The notes under the pieces: model-generated
Databases searched by the model: none
The model's input: only the letters and a program-made list of their open reading frames with translations
What the model was told of the DNA's origin: nothing
Shown here: positions 1 to 7,882 of the stretch, in pieces
How the letters are laid out: the number at the start of each line of letters is the position of its first letter
Numbering within the stretch: the stretch's first letter is position 1
Made by a program: the position numbers and the translations under genes
IMG/VR virus record: IMGVR_UViG_3300006802_013621
Span: 1 to 20,477 of that record
Origin: a virus
DNA: 20,477 nucleotides
Reading direction: 5' to 3' (one strand)

Positions 1-1
1 A

Positions 2-394
2 ACTAACTATAATTTAAAAGAATTTCAACATGACTATCTATTATATTATCTAAATATAGAACAATATATAGCCAAAAATAATATAAATACATTAATAGTT
101 ATGTCTGATTCCAACGAATTCAAACAGTTTATCAATGAACAAAATAATCCAAAAATTAAAACTATCCATACACTAAGCACACACACATGTCCTAGTCCTG
201 GACATCTCAGATACTCGTCTTTTAAACAAGAGTTATCAAGAGATCAATTGTTACATACGGCATTAGACATAAAACTGTTGACACAGAGTAAGCAAAACGT
301 ATCATACAGTAGTTATGCATGGGGTTCGGGTTTCGTAACCTGGATTAGCAAAATATACGATATACCAGTAAAAATAGAACATATATTCAAATAA
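2..394 (+). CDS. C-terminal part of a glycosyltransferase-like protein (fucosyltransferase-type fold), cut by the window edge
   Basis: The reading frame is open from the first bases of the window, so the ATG at 101 is internal and the gene begins upstream. About 130 residues are visible. A strand ending in LIVMSD is followed by a segment rich in polar residues. Near the end the pattern LLTQS...SSYAWGSGFVTWIS, then YDIPV, resembles the nucleotide-sugar-binding half of fucosyltransferase-like GT-B enzymes, where a conserved Ser-Gly-Phe segment follows a 'not-visible-to-others' strand. The donor sugar and acceptor cannot be read from this fragment. With the two GT-B genes at 18083-20477, it suggests the phage modifies a glycan, its DNA or a virion protein. 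It could be another GT-B family. The stop TAA ends two bases before the next gene. Confidence 0.5.
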   Translation, partial: TNYNLKEFQHDYLLYYLNIEQYIAKNNINTLIVMSDSNEFKQFINEQNNPKIKTIHTLSTHTCPSPGHLRYSSFKQELSRDQLLHTALDIKLLTQSKQNVSYSSYAWGSGFVTWISKIYDIPVKIEHIFK

Positions 395-396
395 TC

Positions 397-855
397 ATGA
401 GACCAAGCTGGACTGACTATTTTTTAGGGTTAGCTAAGGTTGTTTCACAACGTAGTCACGATATACATACGCAACACGGATGCGTCATAACTGATCAGCA
501 ACACAGAATATTAGGTGTAGGGTATAATGGATTTCCAAAGGGTGTGGATGACTATCTTTTGCCAACATCACGTCCTGAAAAATATCATTGGATGATTCAC
601 GCTGAAAGAAATGCTCTAGCAAATTGTGTTATACGCCCAGACAACGGCAGAGCATATGTAACCGGACAATGTTGTAACGACTGCATATTGTCATTATGGC
701 AGGAAGGAATCACCGAGGTTGTTATGTCCGATGATCATGGAACTAAATTATTTGATGATGAAGCACAAAAACGCTTCGATTTATTTATAGAACAAAGCGG
801 TATGGTTGTTAGTAAATATACACCAAACTTAGAATGGATTAAGCAAATTATATAG
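397..855 (+). CDS. dCMP deaminase family protein (zinc-dependent cytidine/deoxycytidylate deaminase fold)
   Basis: Predicted to convert dCMP to dUMP, feeding dTTP synthesis. At 152 residues it has the usual length for phage dCMP deaminases. The zinc and catalytic signature is visible: H68-A-E70 (in IHAERNAL), followed by the Cys pair C93-x2-C96. The substrate-side motif GVGYNGFPKGV (about 40-50) is also typical. Oddly, the proline of the usual PCxxC motif is replaced by cysteine, giving CCNDC, though both zinc ligands remain. No strong Shine-Dalgarno site precedes the ATG. It starts two bases after the previous stop, so translation may be coupled. The ribonucleotide reductase downstream supports a role in dNTP supply. 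Related deaminases acting on other cytosine derivatives cannot be excluded. Confidence 0.9.
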   Translation: MRPSWTDYFLGLAKVVSQRSHDIHTQHGCVITDQQHRILGVGYNGFPKGVDDYLLPTSRPEKYHWMIHAERNALANCVIRPDNGRAYVTGQCCNDCILSLWQEGITEVVMSDDHGTKLFDDEAQKRFDLFIEQSGMVVSKYTPNLEWIKQII

Positions 856-1009
856 CTCATGTTTTGATGTTAGAGATTTTTATTAGGTGTATTATTACAT
901 AAATAGTTTCCTAAAAGGCCGTAACAATCCATGACAGCTAACACAGTTTATAACAGGATCAATTCTTATTTACAGGCCTAAATTTAGTAGTTTTAAGGAG
1001 TGAGCAAAT
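856..1009 (+). other. 154-bp gap before the ribonucleotide reductase, with a possible 16-codon leader ORF
   Basis: This is the longest gene-free stretch in the window. It holds an ATG-to-TAA reading frame at 931-981 encoding a 16-residue peptide (MTANTVYNRINSYLQA), with only a weak upstream purine run. It could be a leader peptide, a gene remnant or chance. The region ends in a good ribosome-binding site for the reductase (AAGGAG at 995-1000, nine bases before ATG 1010). TTGATG at 864-869 and TATTAT at 890-895 are 20 bases apart, too far for a convincing sigma-70 promoter. I see no conserved cobalamin-riboswitch box, even though the enzyme downstream uses B12. Confidence 0.3.
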
Positions 1010-3223
1010 ATGTCAGCTATTAACGAGTTGCAGAATTATACTTTTGTTAGCAAATATGCACGTTGGATAGAAAGCGAAAATCGAAGAGAAACATGGAAAG
1101 AGGCAGTAGACAGAGTTAGAAACATGATGCATGTTCAGTATGATTCTTTTGACTTAACATCATCTATAGGGGTGGCAGAAGAAATCAATTGGGCATATGA
1201 TATGATGCTAAAAAAGAAAGTTCTCGGTAGTCAAAGAGCTTTGCAATTCGGTGGGGAGCCTATCCTAAAGAGACACGCTAAAATATATAACTGTACCAGT
1301 TCCTATTGTGATCGTTTAAGATTTTTTCAAGAATGTTTTTGGCTATTATTGTGCGGTTCCGGCACAGGGTTTAGCGTACAAAAGCATCATGTTGCAAAAT
1401 TACCAAAACTACAACATATTACCAAAAAAGGCCGTCCAACACAATATGTTATTGAAGATAGTATTGAGGGATGGGCAGATGCTCTTGGGGTATTGTTAAC
1501 GTCGTATTTTGAAAAACCATCTGATCCAAGATTTGAAAAATATTTAGGAACTAATATTTCATTTGATTATTCCAATATTAGAAAAAAGGGATCATCATTA
1601 TCTTCTGGTGTTGGTAAAGCCCCAGGATCAGAACCTCTACAAAAAGGCTTAGAAAAAATTAGAGATCTTCTTGATAGATGCATTGCCAATGACCAGAAAA
1701 AACTACGACCTATTGATGCTTATGATATCATAATGCATAGTAGTGATGCTGTGTTGTCTGGTGGGGTTCGTAGAAGCGCATCGTTAGCATTATTTAGTCA
1801 TGATGACGAAGAAATGGCTAAAGCCAAGACAGGGAATTGGTACATAGAGAATCCACAAAGAGCAAGAAGTAATAATTCTGCATTATTGCTAAAAGACAAT
1901 ACTTCATATGAAGATTTTAAAAGCCTGATGGAAAGTGTTAAAGAGTTTGGAGAACCAGGATTTATTTGGAGCGATTCCACAGAAATGACCTTTAATCCCT
2001 GCGTGGAAGTTGGCATGTGGCCGGTTGATGAAAAGACGGGAAAAAGTGGATGGCAGGGATGTAATCTATCAACAATCAATTGCTCATCCGTATCAGATGA
2101 ACAAGATTTTTACGATAGATGCAAAGCAGCAGCTATTATTGGTAGTTTACAGGCTGGATTTACCAAATTAGATTATTTGGGAGAAGTAAGCTGCAATATT
2201 TTTCAAAGAGAAGCATTGCTTGGAGTGTCTTTAACCGGAATTATGGAAAAACATGAATTGGTATTAACTGAAAAGGTTTTAAAGGAAGGAGCTAAAATAG
2301 CTGTTGAAACTAATAAAGAGATGGCAAAAAAAATAGGAATCAATCAAGCTGCTAGAGTAACGTGTTTAAAACCAGAAGGAACATCCAGTTCAATGCTTGG
2401 TACTAGTTCTGGCATCCATCCACATCATGCTAAAAGATATATCAGGCATGTTCAAGCAAATGTTCTTGAACCACCATACCAGTACTTTAAGAAATATAAT
2501 CCTCAAGCATGTGAAAAATCATCATGGTCAGCAAATCATACAGATGAGGTTATTAAATTTCCAATAGAAGTACCAGATGGATCAAAATTAAAAAATCAAT
2601 TACCAGCTATTGAAATGCTTTCTATTGTTAAAGATGCACAAAAAAACTGGGTTAATTCTGGCAAAAATAAAACCTTGTGTACTCAAGACTTTTTAAGTCA
2701 TAATGTTAGTAATACGGTTACTGTTCAACCAGACGAATGGGATGATGTTACAAGCTTTATCTATAATAATAGAAAATTCTTTGCTGGAATAAGTCTTATA
2801 CCACAAAGCGGAGATAAAGATTATCCACAAGCACCATTTACTACTGTATATACTAGTCGTGAAATCACCAAAGAATATGGAGATGCATCATTGTGGTGTT
2901 CTGGATTAATAGAATTAGGATTAAATGCATTCAATAATAATTTATGGGCAGCTTGTGATTACATGACATTAAATCAAGCGTCTGATACCGATAATGATGC
3001 TAAAAAATTATTTTCAATTAAAATGATAAGATTTGCGAAAAAATATTTTAATAACGATATTAAACGTTTAACTTATTGTATGAAAGATGTTTATAATTGG
3101 AAAATTTATACAGATTTATATGATAGTTTTGCTAAGGTTGATTATACACAACTATTCGAAACTGAGGACAATACGACAGGGATAGAGGAAATTAGTTGTG
3201 CTGGTGGCGCATGTCTAATTTAA
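1010..3223 (+). CDS. nrdJ: Class II (adenosylcobalamin-dependent) ribonucleoside-triphosphate reductase, monomeric RTPR type
   Basis: Predicted to reduce ribonucleoside triphosphates to deoxyribonucleotides using a B12-generated thiyl radical, so it needs no oxygen and no separate radical subunit. At 737 residues it matches monomeric RTPR enzymes (about 740). Visible landmarks are the first redox cysteine region (YNCTSS, C95), LLLCGSGTGFSV (about 112-123), the radical-cysteine motif NPCVEV (C331), the second redox cysteine in GCNLSTIN (C351), the phosphate-binding stretch LKPEGTSSS, and a C-terminal redox pair in CAGGACLI (C730, C735). The glycine usual after the active-site Cys (NPCGE) is valine here. 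AAGGAG at 995-1000 supports the ATG. There is no intein or intron, both of which are frequent in phage reductases. It pairs with the upstream deaminase in nucleotide supply. Confidence 0.95.
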   Translation: MSAINELQNYTFVSKYARWIESENRRETWKEAVDRVRNMMHVQYDSFDLTSSIGVAEEINWAYDMMLKKKVLGSQRALQFGGEPILKRHAKIYNCTSSYCDRLRFFQECFWLLLCGSGTGFSVQKHHVAKLPKLQHITKKGRPTQYVIEDSIEGWADALGVLLTSYFEKPSDPRFEKYLGTNISFDYSNIRKKGSSLSSGVGKAPGSEPLQKGLEKIRDLLDRCIANDQKKLRPIDAYDIIMHSSDAVLSGGVRRSASLALFSHDDEEMAKAKTGNWYIENPQRARSNNSALLLKDNTSYEDFKSLMESVKEFGEPGFIWSDSTEMTFNPCVEVGMWPVDEKTGKSGWQGCNLSTINCSSVSDEQDFYDRCKAAAIIGSLQAGFTKLDYLGEVSCNIFQREALLGVSLTGIMEKHELVLTEKVLKEGAKIAVETNKEMAKKIGINQAARVTCLKPEGTSSSMLGTSSGIHPHHAKRYIRHVQANVLEPPYQYFKKYNPQACEKSSWSANHTDEVIKFPIEVPDGSKLKNQLPAIEMLSIVKDAQKNWVNSGKNKTLCTQDFLSHNVSNTVTVQPDEWDDVTSFIYNNRKFFAGISLIPQSGDKDYPQAPFTTVYTSREITKEYGDASLWCSGLIELGLNAFNNNLWAACDYMTLNQASDTDNDAKKLFSIKMIRFAKKYFNNDIKRLTYCMKDVYNWKIYTDLYDSFAKVDYTQLFETEDNTTGIEEISCAGGACLI

Positions 3224-3245
3224 CTATTTCTGAAAGGCTATTACA

Positions 3246-3968
3246 TTGAGAAAAAGAAAAAACCGGAATAACTCTAATGATAAAAAAATTAGCTTACTGG
3301 GCCCAAATCCATTAATACCGCCATCAGAAGAAATAACTGTTGGTTTTAAAAATAGATTAAAGCCTAGATCCATTAATCAAAAAGAATATATCAGAACGAT
3401 AGCAGAAAACACTATCACTTTTTGTCAGGGGGTTCCCGGTAGTGGAAAAACACATATTGCTGTCGGAATGGCTCTGGAATATTTAGTTGACGCTAAGGTA
3501 AAAAAAGTAGTCATAACAAGACCAGTTGTTGAAGCTGGAGAAAGATTGGGTTTTCTACCTGGAACAGCAGAAGAAAAATTACATCCATATCTATTGCCAT
3601 TATTTGATGAAATTAATTACTTTATGGCATCTAGTCATTATAATAAATTACAAGGTAATAGACAAATTGAAATTGTTCCTCTTGGTTTAATGAGAGGAAG
3701 AAGTTTTCATGATGCATTTATTGTTGCTGATGAATGTCAAAATGCCTCATACGATCAATTGAAAATGCTATTGACACGAATTGGAATGAATAGTAAAATG
3801 GTGCTAACGGGAGATATTGCACAATCCGATTTAGAAGATAGAAGAAGGGGCGGTTTTCAAACAATTATTGAAAAATTAGATGGAGTTAATAATATTGGCT
3901 TTTCGGCACTAGAATCTTCAGACATTGTTAGAAATCCTATTATTGCAGATATTATTAATAGAATATAA
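3246..3968 (+). CDS. phoH: PhoH-like P-loop ATPase
   Basis: A 240-residue protein of the PhoH family, a superfamily-1-helicase-like ATPase domain very common in phages but of uncertain role (RNA-related or phosphate-stress functions have been proposed). The Walker A motif is GVPGSGKT (62-69), and Walker B with the catalytic acid is FIVADE (about 158-163), followed by CQN. The sensor-like TGDIAQSD (about 188-195) and ITRPVVEAGERLGFLPG (about 90-106) are family signatures. The first 40 residues are basic and low in structure. The start is TTG: AAAGG lies eight bases upstream, and no ATG exists before the conserved domain. The stop overlaps the ATG of the next gene by one base, so the two are probably translated together. 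Confidence 0.9.
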   Translation: MRKRKNRNNSNDKKISLLGPNPLIPPSEEITVGFKNRLKPRSINQKEYIRTIAENTITFCQGVPGSGKTHIAVGMALEYLVDAKVKKVVITRPVVEAGERLGFLPGTAEEKLHPYLLPLFDEINYFMASSHYNKLQGNRQIEIVPLGLMRGRSFHDAFIVADECQNASYDQLKMLLTRIGMNSKMVLTGDIAQSDLEDRRRGGFQTIIEKLDGVNNIGFSALESSDIVRNPIIADIINRI

Positions 3969-4534
3969 TGAAACATAAAAAGTGTTTGGTATTAAATGCT
4001 GATTATACTCCCATTGGGATTATATCATGGCAAAAGGCTATGGTGTGGCTTTTTCGCATTAAAGAAGATACTAATAATATAGATATTATTGAATATCATG
4101 CAAATGATAGTGTTTTAACTTGTCGTGGTCCAGAAAGAATACCCTCTGTTGTAAAAACCATCAAATACTTTAAACTATTGAATCATCATGTAAATTTTTC
4201 TAGAAAGAATGTCTTTATAAGAGATGATTTTCGTTGTCAATATTGTAATAAAAAATATGCAATAAATGAATTGACTTATGATCATGTTATTCCAAGAGCA
4301 CAATGGAAATGCTTAGATACACCAACATGTTGGACAAATATAGTTACAGCGTGTTGGAACTGCAATGAAAAAAAGGGTAATAAAACACCTCAACAAGCAA
4401 ATATGCCTCTAATTAAAGAGCCATATATACCAAGAAAAACTCTCAAATACTTGCCACTAGCCCATCAGCTGAATACTATACTAACAGACCTACCCAAAGA
4501 ATGGCACAGCTATATAGGAGATTTGATAGGATAA
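3968..4534 (+). CDS. HNH endonuclease (bacterial McrA-like family)
   Basis: A 188-residue HNH nuclease predicted to cut DNA with a single metal ion. The N-terminal part (CLVLNADYTPIGIISWQKA, then NVFIRDDFRCQYC) matches a widespread family found in bacterial chromosomes as well as phages. The nuclease core has two Cys pairs that hold the fold with zinc (C90/C93 and C129/C132), the general base D105-H106 in TYDHVIPR, N124, and a closing N133-x-K-K-G-N. It follows phoH with a one-base overlap. The sequence does not show whether it acts as a homing enzyme, in host DNA degradation or in packaging. Its placement in a tight operon without its own promoter argues for a resident phage function rather than a recently inserted homing gene. 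Confidence 0.85.
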   Translation: MKHKKCLVLNADYTPIGIISWQKAMVWLFRIKEDTNNIDIIEYHANDSVLTCRGPERIPSVVKTIKYFKLLNHHVNFSRKNVFIRDDFRCQYCNKKYAINELTYDHVIPRAQWKCLDTPTCWTNIVTACWNCNEKKGNKTPQQANMPLIKEPYIPRKTLKYLPLAHQLNTILTDLPKEWHSYIGDLIG

Positions 4535-4875
4535 TGCCCACTTATAGTTATTTTTGTAGCAACTGTAATGATACATTTGAGAAATTTTTCTATATCAAGG
4601 ATTACAAAGAAAAAGTTAAATGTTCACAATGTAAGAAAAATTGCTGTAGACATTATGTTGAAGATGTGTTGACACAATCTGCATCTGTTAAAAAGGCCGA
4701 CAGCGAATTAAAAACTATTGGTGATTTAGCTAATAGAAACAGAGATAGATTGTCTAATGATCAAAAACAAGCACTAGATAAAAAACATAATGACTATAAA
4801 GATCAAGATTCAGGAAAAGAATTGCCTAAAGGTATGTCAAGGATTCAAAAACCTAAGAAACCGAAGTGGAGTTAA
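4534..4875 (+). CDS. FmdB-like small zinc-ribbon protein
   Basis: 113 residues starting MPTYSYFCSNC, the hallmark N-terminus of FmdB-type zinc ribbons. Two Cys pairs, C8/C11 and C30/C33, form the predicted zinc site, with an extra Cys pair (C37, C38) just after. The second half is charged and probably disordered, ending in a basic Lys/Pro-rich tail. An ATG 33 bases earlier would add 11 residues in front of the conserved MPTY start. I chose 4534 because it overlaps the previous stop by one base and places the family N-terminus first. FmdB proteins are often described as putative regulators, but no function is established. Confidence 0.7.
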   Translation: MPTYSYFCSNCNDTFEKFFYIKDYKEKVKCSQCKKNCCRHYVEDVLTQSASVKKADSELKTIGDLANRNRDRLSNDQKQALDKKHNDYKDQDSGKELPKGMSRIQKPKKPKWS

Positions 4876-4877
4876 TA

Positions 4878-5255
4878 ATGTCAGATAATTTCGATTTCAC
4901 TGTAGACCAATCAAAAAATATCCCGTCTACTATTATTCAAGATAAATATTATACTATATTTGGTATGGAAGATTATGTAGACGATAATGGTAACACTCGT
5001 CAAACTACAGAAAACAAAAATACATTCGCCAAAGAGATCAATGGAAAATATATGATAAAAATTGGACTAGACAATAGAGTATATAATCCTATTGGAATGT
5101 TTTCTGAGGGTAAGGCAAATAAAATTTTAGCTAAAATAGGCAAAAATGAATTTAATTTCAAGAAAGTTAATCCAAAAGTTTTTGATCTATATTTATCTTT
5201 TCTTAGAACAAAAAACATAGCATGGTTAAACAATGCGAACAGGGAGCTTCTATGA
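4878..5255 (+). CDS. Hypothetical phage protein, 125 residues
   Basis: Not recognised. It is a soluble-looking acidic/basic protein with no Cys-rich motif, signal peptide or membrane segment. The middle (about 60-100) alternates short strands and lysine-rich helices. The ATG at 4878 is chosen over a GTG at 4866 because GTGGAG lies a few bases upstream. Its stop overlaps the next start (ATGA), placing it in the same translationally coupled run of small genes between the HNH nuclease and the recombinase. Confidence 0.7.
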   Translation: MSDNFDFTVDQSKNIPSTIIQDKYYTIFGMEDYVDDNGNTRQTTENKNTFAKEINGKYMIKIGLDNRVYNPIGMFSEGKANKILAKIGKNEFNFKKVNPKVFDLYLSFLRTKNIAWLNNANRELL

Positions 5256-5593
5256 GACTTAATAAAACACAACAATATGCTATTCGCTGGATGGTATCTC
5301 AAGGTAATGAGATAGCACAAATTGTGAAAGAACTAAAAATTCCAGCAGACTCAGTAAATAGATTTGTAGAGAAAAATTGTAACATTAATACCAATAATAC
5401 TATCCCAACAACATCTTCTCGCGTCAAAGCCAAAGATTTAATGATTAGAAATACTTCTTCTAAACAAATCAATAATGTTGCTATTATGACTAGGGAAGCA
5501 TCGGAAATGGGTGATCATTTTAAAAAATCAGCACCAAATACTCAATCCGCTCCACGATACGAGAACAATATTCATAGAATTTATGACAAATAA
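5252..5593 (+). CDS. Hypothetical protein with a possible N-terminal helix-turn-helix
   Basis: 114 residues starting MRLNKTQQYAIRWMVSQ. The ATG at 5252 is supported by AGGGAG five bases upstream and an ATGA overlap with the previous gene. An earlier ATG at 5222 would lie deep inside the previous gene. Residues 4-40 read as two or three helices ending in EIAQIVKELKIPADSVNRF. This has the spacing of a small helix-turn-helix of the kind that senses 'can this element bind here', but the match is by eye. The remainder (Ser/Thr/Asn-rich, about 45-114) looks unstructured. It could be a small DNA-binding regulator. No specific function is assigned. Confidence 0.65.
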   Translation: MRLNKTQQYAIRWMVSQGNEIAQIVKELKIPADSVNRFVEKNCNINTNNTIPTTSSRVKAKDLMIRNTSSKQINNVAIMTREASEMGDHFKKSAPNTQSAPRYENNIHRIYDK

Positions 5594-5999
5594 ATATATC
5601 TCTAAGTACTCAAATAATAAGGAAGTGAGTGCTGCACAATATATAACAGAGATGATTTGTGAAAAACGAGCAAAAATGCTCAAGCTTGATTTGCATTATA
5701 GGTTTTGGACGAATAAAGAATGGGCATCTTATTATAGAAATCAAATAGGATCAGCCAATAAGCTTTTAAAGGAATACGATTGTAGAGCGATTATAAGAGC
5801 GTTAAACAATCCGAAAAGCGTAAAAATTTATTCCTTGAGGGCTCCTCATCTAATTGCTATTATACAAAGTGAGCAAGAACTGATAGAAAAAGAAAATACA
5901 GACCTCAAACAAACATACGAACGAAAAACAGATACAAAATATCTTACAGGTAATTCCAAAAAAAATAACATCATATCCAAACTGAAGGATTTAGAATGA
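5583..5999 (+). CDS. Hypothetical phage protein, 138 residues
   Basis: The likely start is the ATG at 5583, which overlaps the end of the previous gene by 11 bases. Earlier in-frame starts (from 5511) would overlap it by over 80 bases and add a poorly conserved-looking leader. The protein begins MTNKYISKYSNN and carries a helical, aromatic-rich region (about 20-75, including HYRFWTNKEWASYYRNQI). This is followed by a helical stretch with many Glu and Lys, and a basic tail. RFWTNKEWASYYRNQI and ANKLLKEYDCRAIIRAL suggest a DNA- or protein-binding helical domain. I do not recognise a family. Its stop overlaps the recombinase start by four bases (ATGA), so it may be co-expressed with the recombination genes. 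Confidence 0.65.
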   Translation: MTNKYISKYSNNKEVSAAQYITEMICEKRAKMLKLDLHYRFWTNKEWASYYRNQIGSANKLLKEYDCRAIIRALNNPKSVKIYSLRAPHLIAIIQSEQELIEKENTDLKQTYERKTDTKYLTGNSKKNNIISKLKDLE

Positions 6000-7003
6000 C
6001 AATACAAGCAGAAATTAAAAAGACTTTTGGTGACGATATTCTCCTATCTGGTAATTCTATTAAGGAGAAAAAAACAGTTATTATCCCTGTAAGTCCAGCA
6101 TTAGATATGGCATTACAGGGTGGTGTGCCAGAAGGTAGTTTTGTTGTATTAACAGGACAACCAAAATGCGGCAAAACAACAACATCTTTAAGTATTGCTG
6201 CTACAGCACAGGAAGAACAATACAGGGGTTCTCTACCGAATCCTCGACATGTGTACTATCTAAACATTGAAGGTCGATTGAAAAAGAGAGATATTGAAGG
6301 CATAGCAGGATTAGATCTTGACAGATTTACTCTAATTGGATCAGCACAGGGTAAAATCTTACATGCAGAAGAGTATTTACAAATTGCAGAACAGATTATT
6401 AATCAAGAAGCTGGTAGTGTTGTAATTATAGATTCATATTCGGCTTTATGTACAGAAGCAGAAATAACCTCCGAAATGAACAAAATGCAACGGGCTGACG
6501 GAGCAAAGTTATTAGCAAAGTTTTGTCGTAAAGTTGCAAATGTAATTCCAGTAAATAAAAATATTGTGATCGGGATCACCCATCTAATGGGAAATCCAAC
6601 TGGATATGGTGCAGAATTTAAAGAGAAAAGTGGTCAAGCTATTGCTTATCAAACTGATATCAAGATTAGGGCTAAAAAATTTACTCCTTGGTTATTGGGA
6701 AAAGAGAATCATCAAATAGGACAAGAGGTAGAATGGCAAGTTATCTGTTCTGCTCTTGGGCCTCCTGGTGCAACCACAACGAGCTTTATTAGATATGGCC
6801 AAGGAATTGATAAACATATGGAACTTTTTAATTTGGCAGTAGATATTGGCTTAGTACAAAAGGGTGGGGCTTGGTATACGTTTACCACCCTTGATGACTC
6901 TCCAAAATTTCAAGGAGCAGAAAAAGCTAGAGATTTTTTGGTTGAAAACAAAGAAGTATACGAAACCTTAGCTAAAGAAATTAATACTGCACTGGGATTG
7001 TAA
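5996..7003 (+). CDS. uvsX: RecA/UvsX-like recombinase
   Basis: Predicted ATP-dependent strand-exchange protein that forms filaments on single-stranded DNA for recombination-dependent replication and repair. It has 335 residues. Walker A is GQPKCGKT (54-61) and Walker B is SVVIIDSYSAL (141-151). Other RecA-fold features are SPALDMALQGGVPEGSFVVLTG at the start of the core (written here as two pieces: SPALDMALQGG and VPEGSFVVLTG), the strand IVIGITHLMG in the region before the DNA-binding loop, and the C-terminal DIGLVQKGGAWYTF, which parallels the RecA segment ending in GAWYSY. GAAGGA lies six bases before the ATG. Two recombination-like genes follow with overlaps, as expected for a recombination operon. 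UvsX is used as a functional label; orthology to the T4 protein is not shown. Confidence 0.9.
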   Translation: MTIQAEIKKTFGDDILLSGNSIKEKKTVIIPVSPALDMALQGGVPEGSFVVLTGQPKCGKTTTSLSIAATAQEEQYRGSLPNPRHVYYLNIEGRLKKRDIEGIAGLDLDRFTLIGSAQGKILHAEEYLQIAEQIINQEAGSVVIIDSYSALCTEAEITSEMNKMQRADGAKLLAKFCRKVANVIPVNKNIVIGITHLMGNPTGYGAEFKEKSGQAIAYQTDIKIRAKKFTPWLLGKENHQIGQEVEWQVICSALGPPGATTTSFIRYGQGIDKHMELFNLAVDIGLVQKGGAWYTFTTLDDSPKFQGAEKARDFLVENKEVYETLAKEINTALGL

Positions 7004-7410
7004 TGGATATTATAGACCTAGATAACAACATCAAAAAATGGCAATTAAAAGGACATATATCTAAAGCTACTGCAACTAATAAATCTACCTATCATATAAA
7101 GGCCAGAAAGTTATTACATACCATATACCCTACAGTACAAATTTTAGAAGAAGTCCCGATTCCTATTAACAATAAAGAAACACTCTATTTAGATTTCTAT
7201 GTTCCACTATTAAAAAAATGCATAGAAGTTCATGGTGAACAACATTATGAATTTGTTCCTTTTTATCATTCTACTAGACTGCATTTTTTAAAAGCACAAA
7301 AGAAAGACAGACAAAAACAAGAATGGTGTGAGAAAAATTCTATTTCATATATAGTCTTACCATATAACCTAACAACAGACGAATGGGAAAGTAAATTTAA
7401 TGAACACTAA
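7003..7410 (+). CDS. Small Vsr/PD-(D/E)XK-like nuclease
   Basis: 135 residues. The centre reads as a restriction-endonuclease-like fold: a strand with Asp (LYLDFYVP, D64), a second strand ending in an acidic/His cluster (KCIEVHGEQHY, E75, H77, E79, H81), then KKDRQKQEWCEKN and a strand SYIVLPY. The layout, 'D - strand - xHGxxxH - helix with D/K-x-W - strand', is that of Vsr-like and DUF559-like nucleases. It starts one base inside the recombinase stop. A structure-specific or nicking role in recombination, such as junction resolution, is plausible from position but is inference. The catalytic assignment is by eye. Confidence 0.65.
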   Translation: MDIIDLDNNIKKWQLKGHISKATATNKSTYHIKARKLLHTIYPTVQILEEVPIPINNKETLYLDFYVPLLKKCIEVHGEQHYEFVPFYHSTRLHFLKAQKKDRQKQEWCEKNSISYIVLPYNLTTDEWESKFNEH

Positions 7411-7882
7411 GGATAAAGTTAAAGAATGGGATGATATTCTTGATGAGTATGAAAAATCAATAGGATTGCCATCATATAAGAATGATCAATTTGCTAATGA
7501 AGAATTAGAACATTATTTTTCTATGGATAGAAAGATATTGGAAAATATGAGTCCCCAAGACTGTGGAGAAATAGCATATAGATTAGGACAATTTAGTTTT
7601 CATGTTCAAAGAAGCCTGAATAGAGAACTTGCTAGAGTAAATTGGGCAGACGAAACTATTAAAGAAACTATAGCAGATGAGCTTAATTCATACAAGGGAT
7701 ATGGATATGTCGAAAAATCAGCACAAGCTATTAAGCATAACGATAACGCTACTGCTCTAAATAAGATCAAAAAATACGCCAAAATGAGATCTGATAGATT
7801 ACAATATATGGCCAACGGTATAAAAAATCTTTCGGATATTCTTCTCAATATACAAAGGAGTAAACTCAAACATGAGCAATAA
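7400..7882 (+). CDS. Helical protein, candidate UvsY-like recombination mediator
   Basis: 160 residues, almost entirely predicted helix, with no Cys motif. The middle (SFHVQRSLNRELARVNWADE, about 70-90) followed by YKGYGYVEK and then a long helix (KYAKMRSDRLQYMANGIKNL, about 125-144) recalls the organisation of phage recombination mediators. T4 UvsY has an Arg/Asp-rich helix with a Tyr-rich turn and a final helix with LQYW. The similarity is weak and the main argument is position: directly in the recombinase operon, overlapping the nuclease gene by 11 bases. If correct, it would help load the recombinase on SSB-coated single strands. It could equally be an unrelated structural or replication accessory protein. 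Confidence 0.55.
   Translation: MNTKDKVKEWDDILDEYEKSIGLPSYKNDQFANEELEHYFSMDRKILENMSPQDCGEIAYRLGQFSFHVQRSLNRELARVNWADETIKETIADELNSYKGYGYVEKSAQAIKHNDNATALNKIKKYAKMRSDRLQYMANGIKNLSDILLNIQRSKLKHEQ

Noticed and set aside
82-89. T4-type late promoter TATAAATA
   Set aside because: It lies inside a coding region, and in DNA this AT-rich one or more such octamers are expected by chance. No consistent set precedes other genes.
856-1009. Cobalamin riboswitch before the B12-dependent reductase
   Set aside because: No recognisable B12-box sequence, and the gap is shorter than a typical cobalamin riboswitch.
4501-4533. Upstream ATG for the FmdB-like protein
   Set aside because: It would add 11 residues before the family's conserved MPTY start and extend the overlap with the HNH gene.
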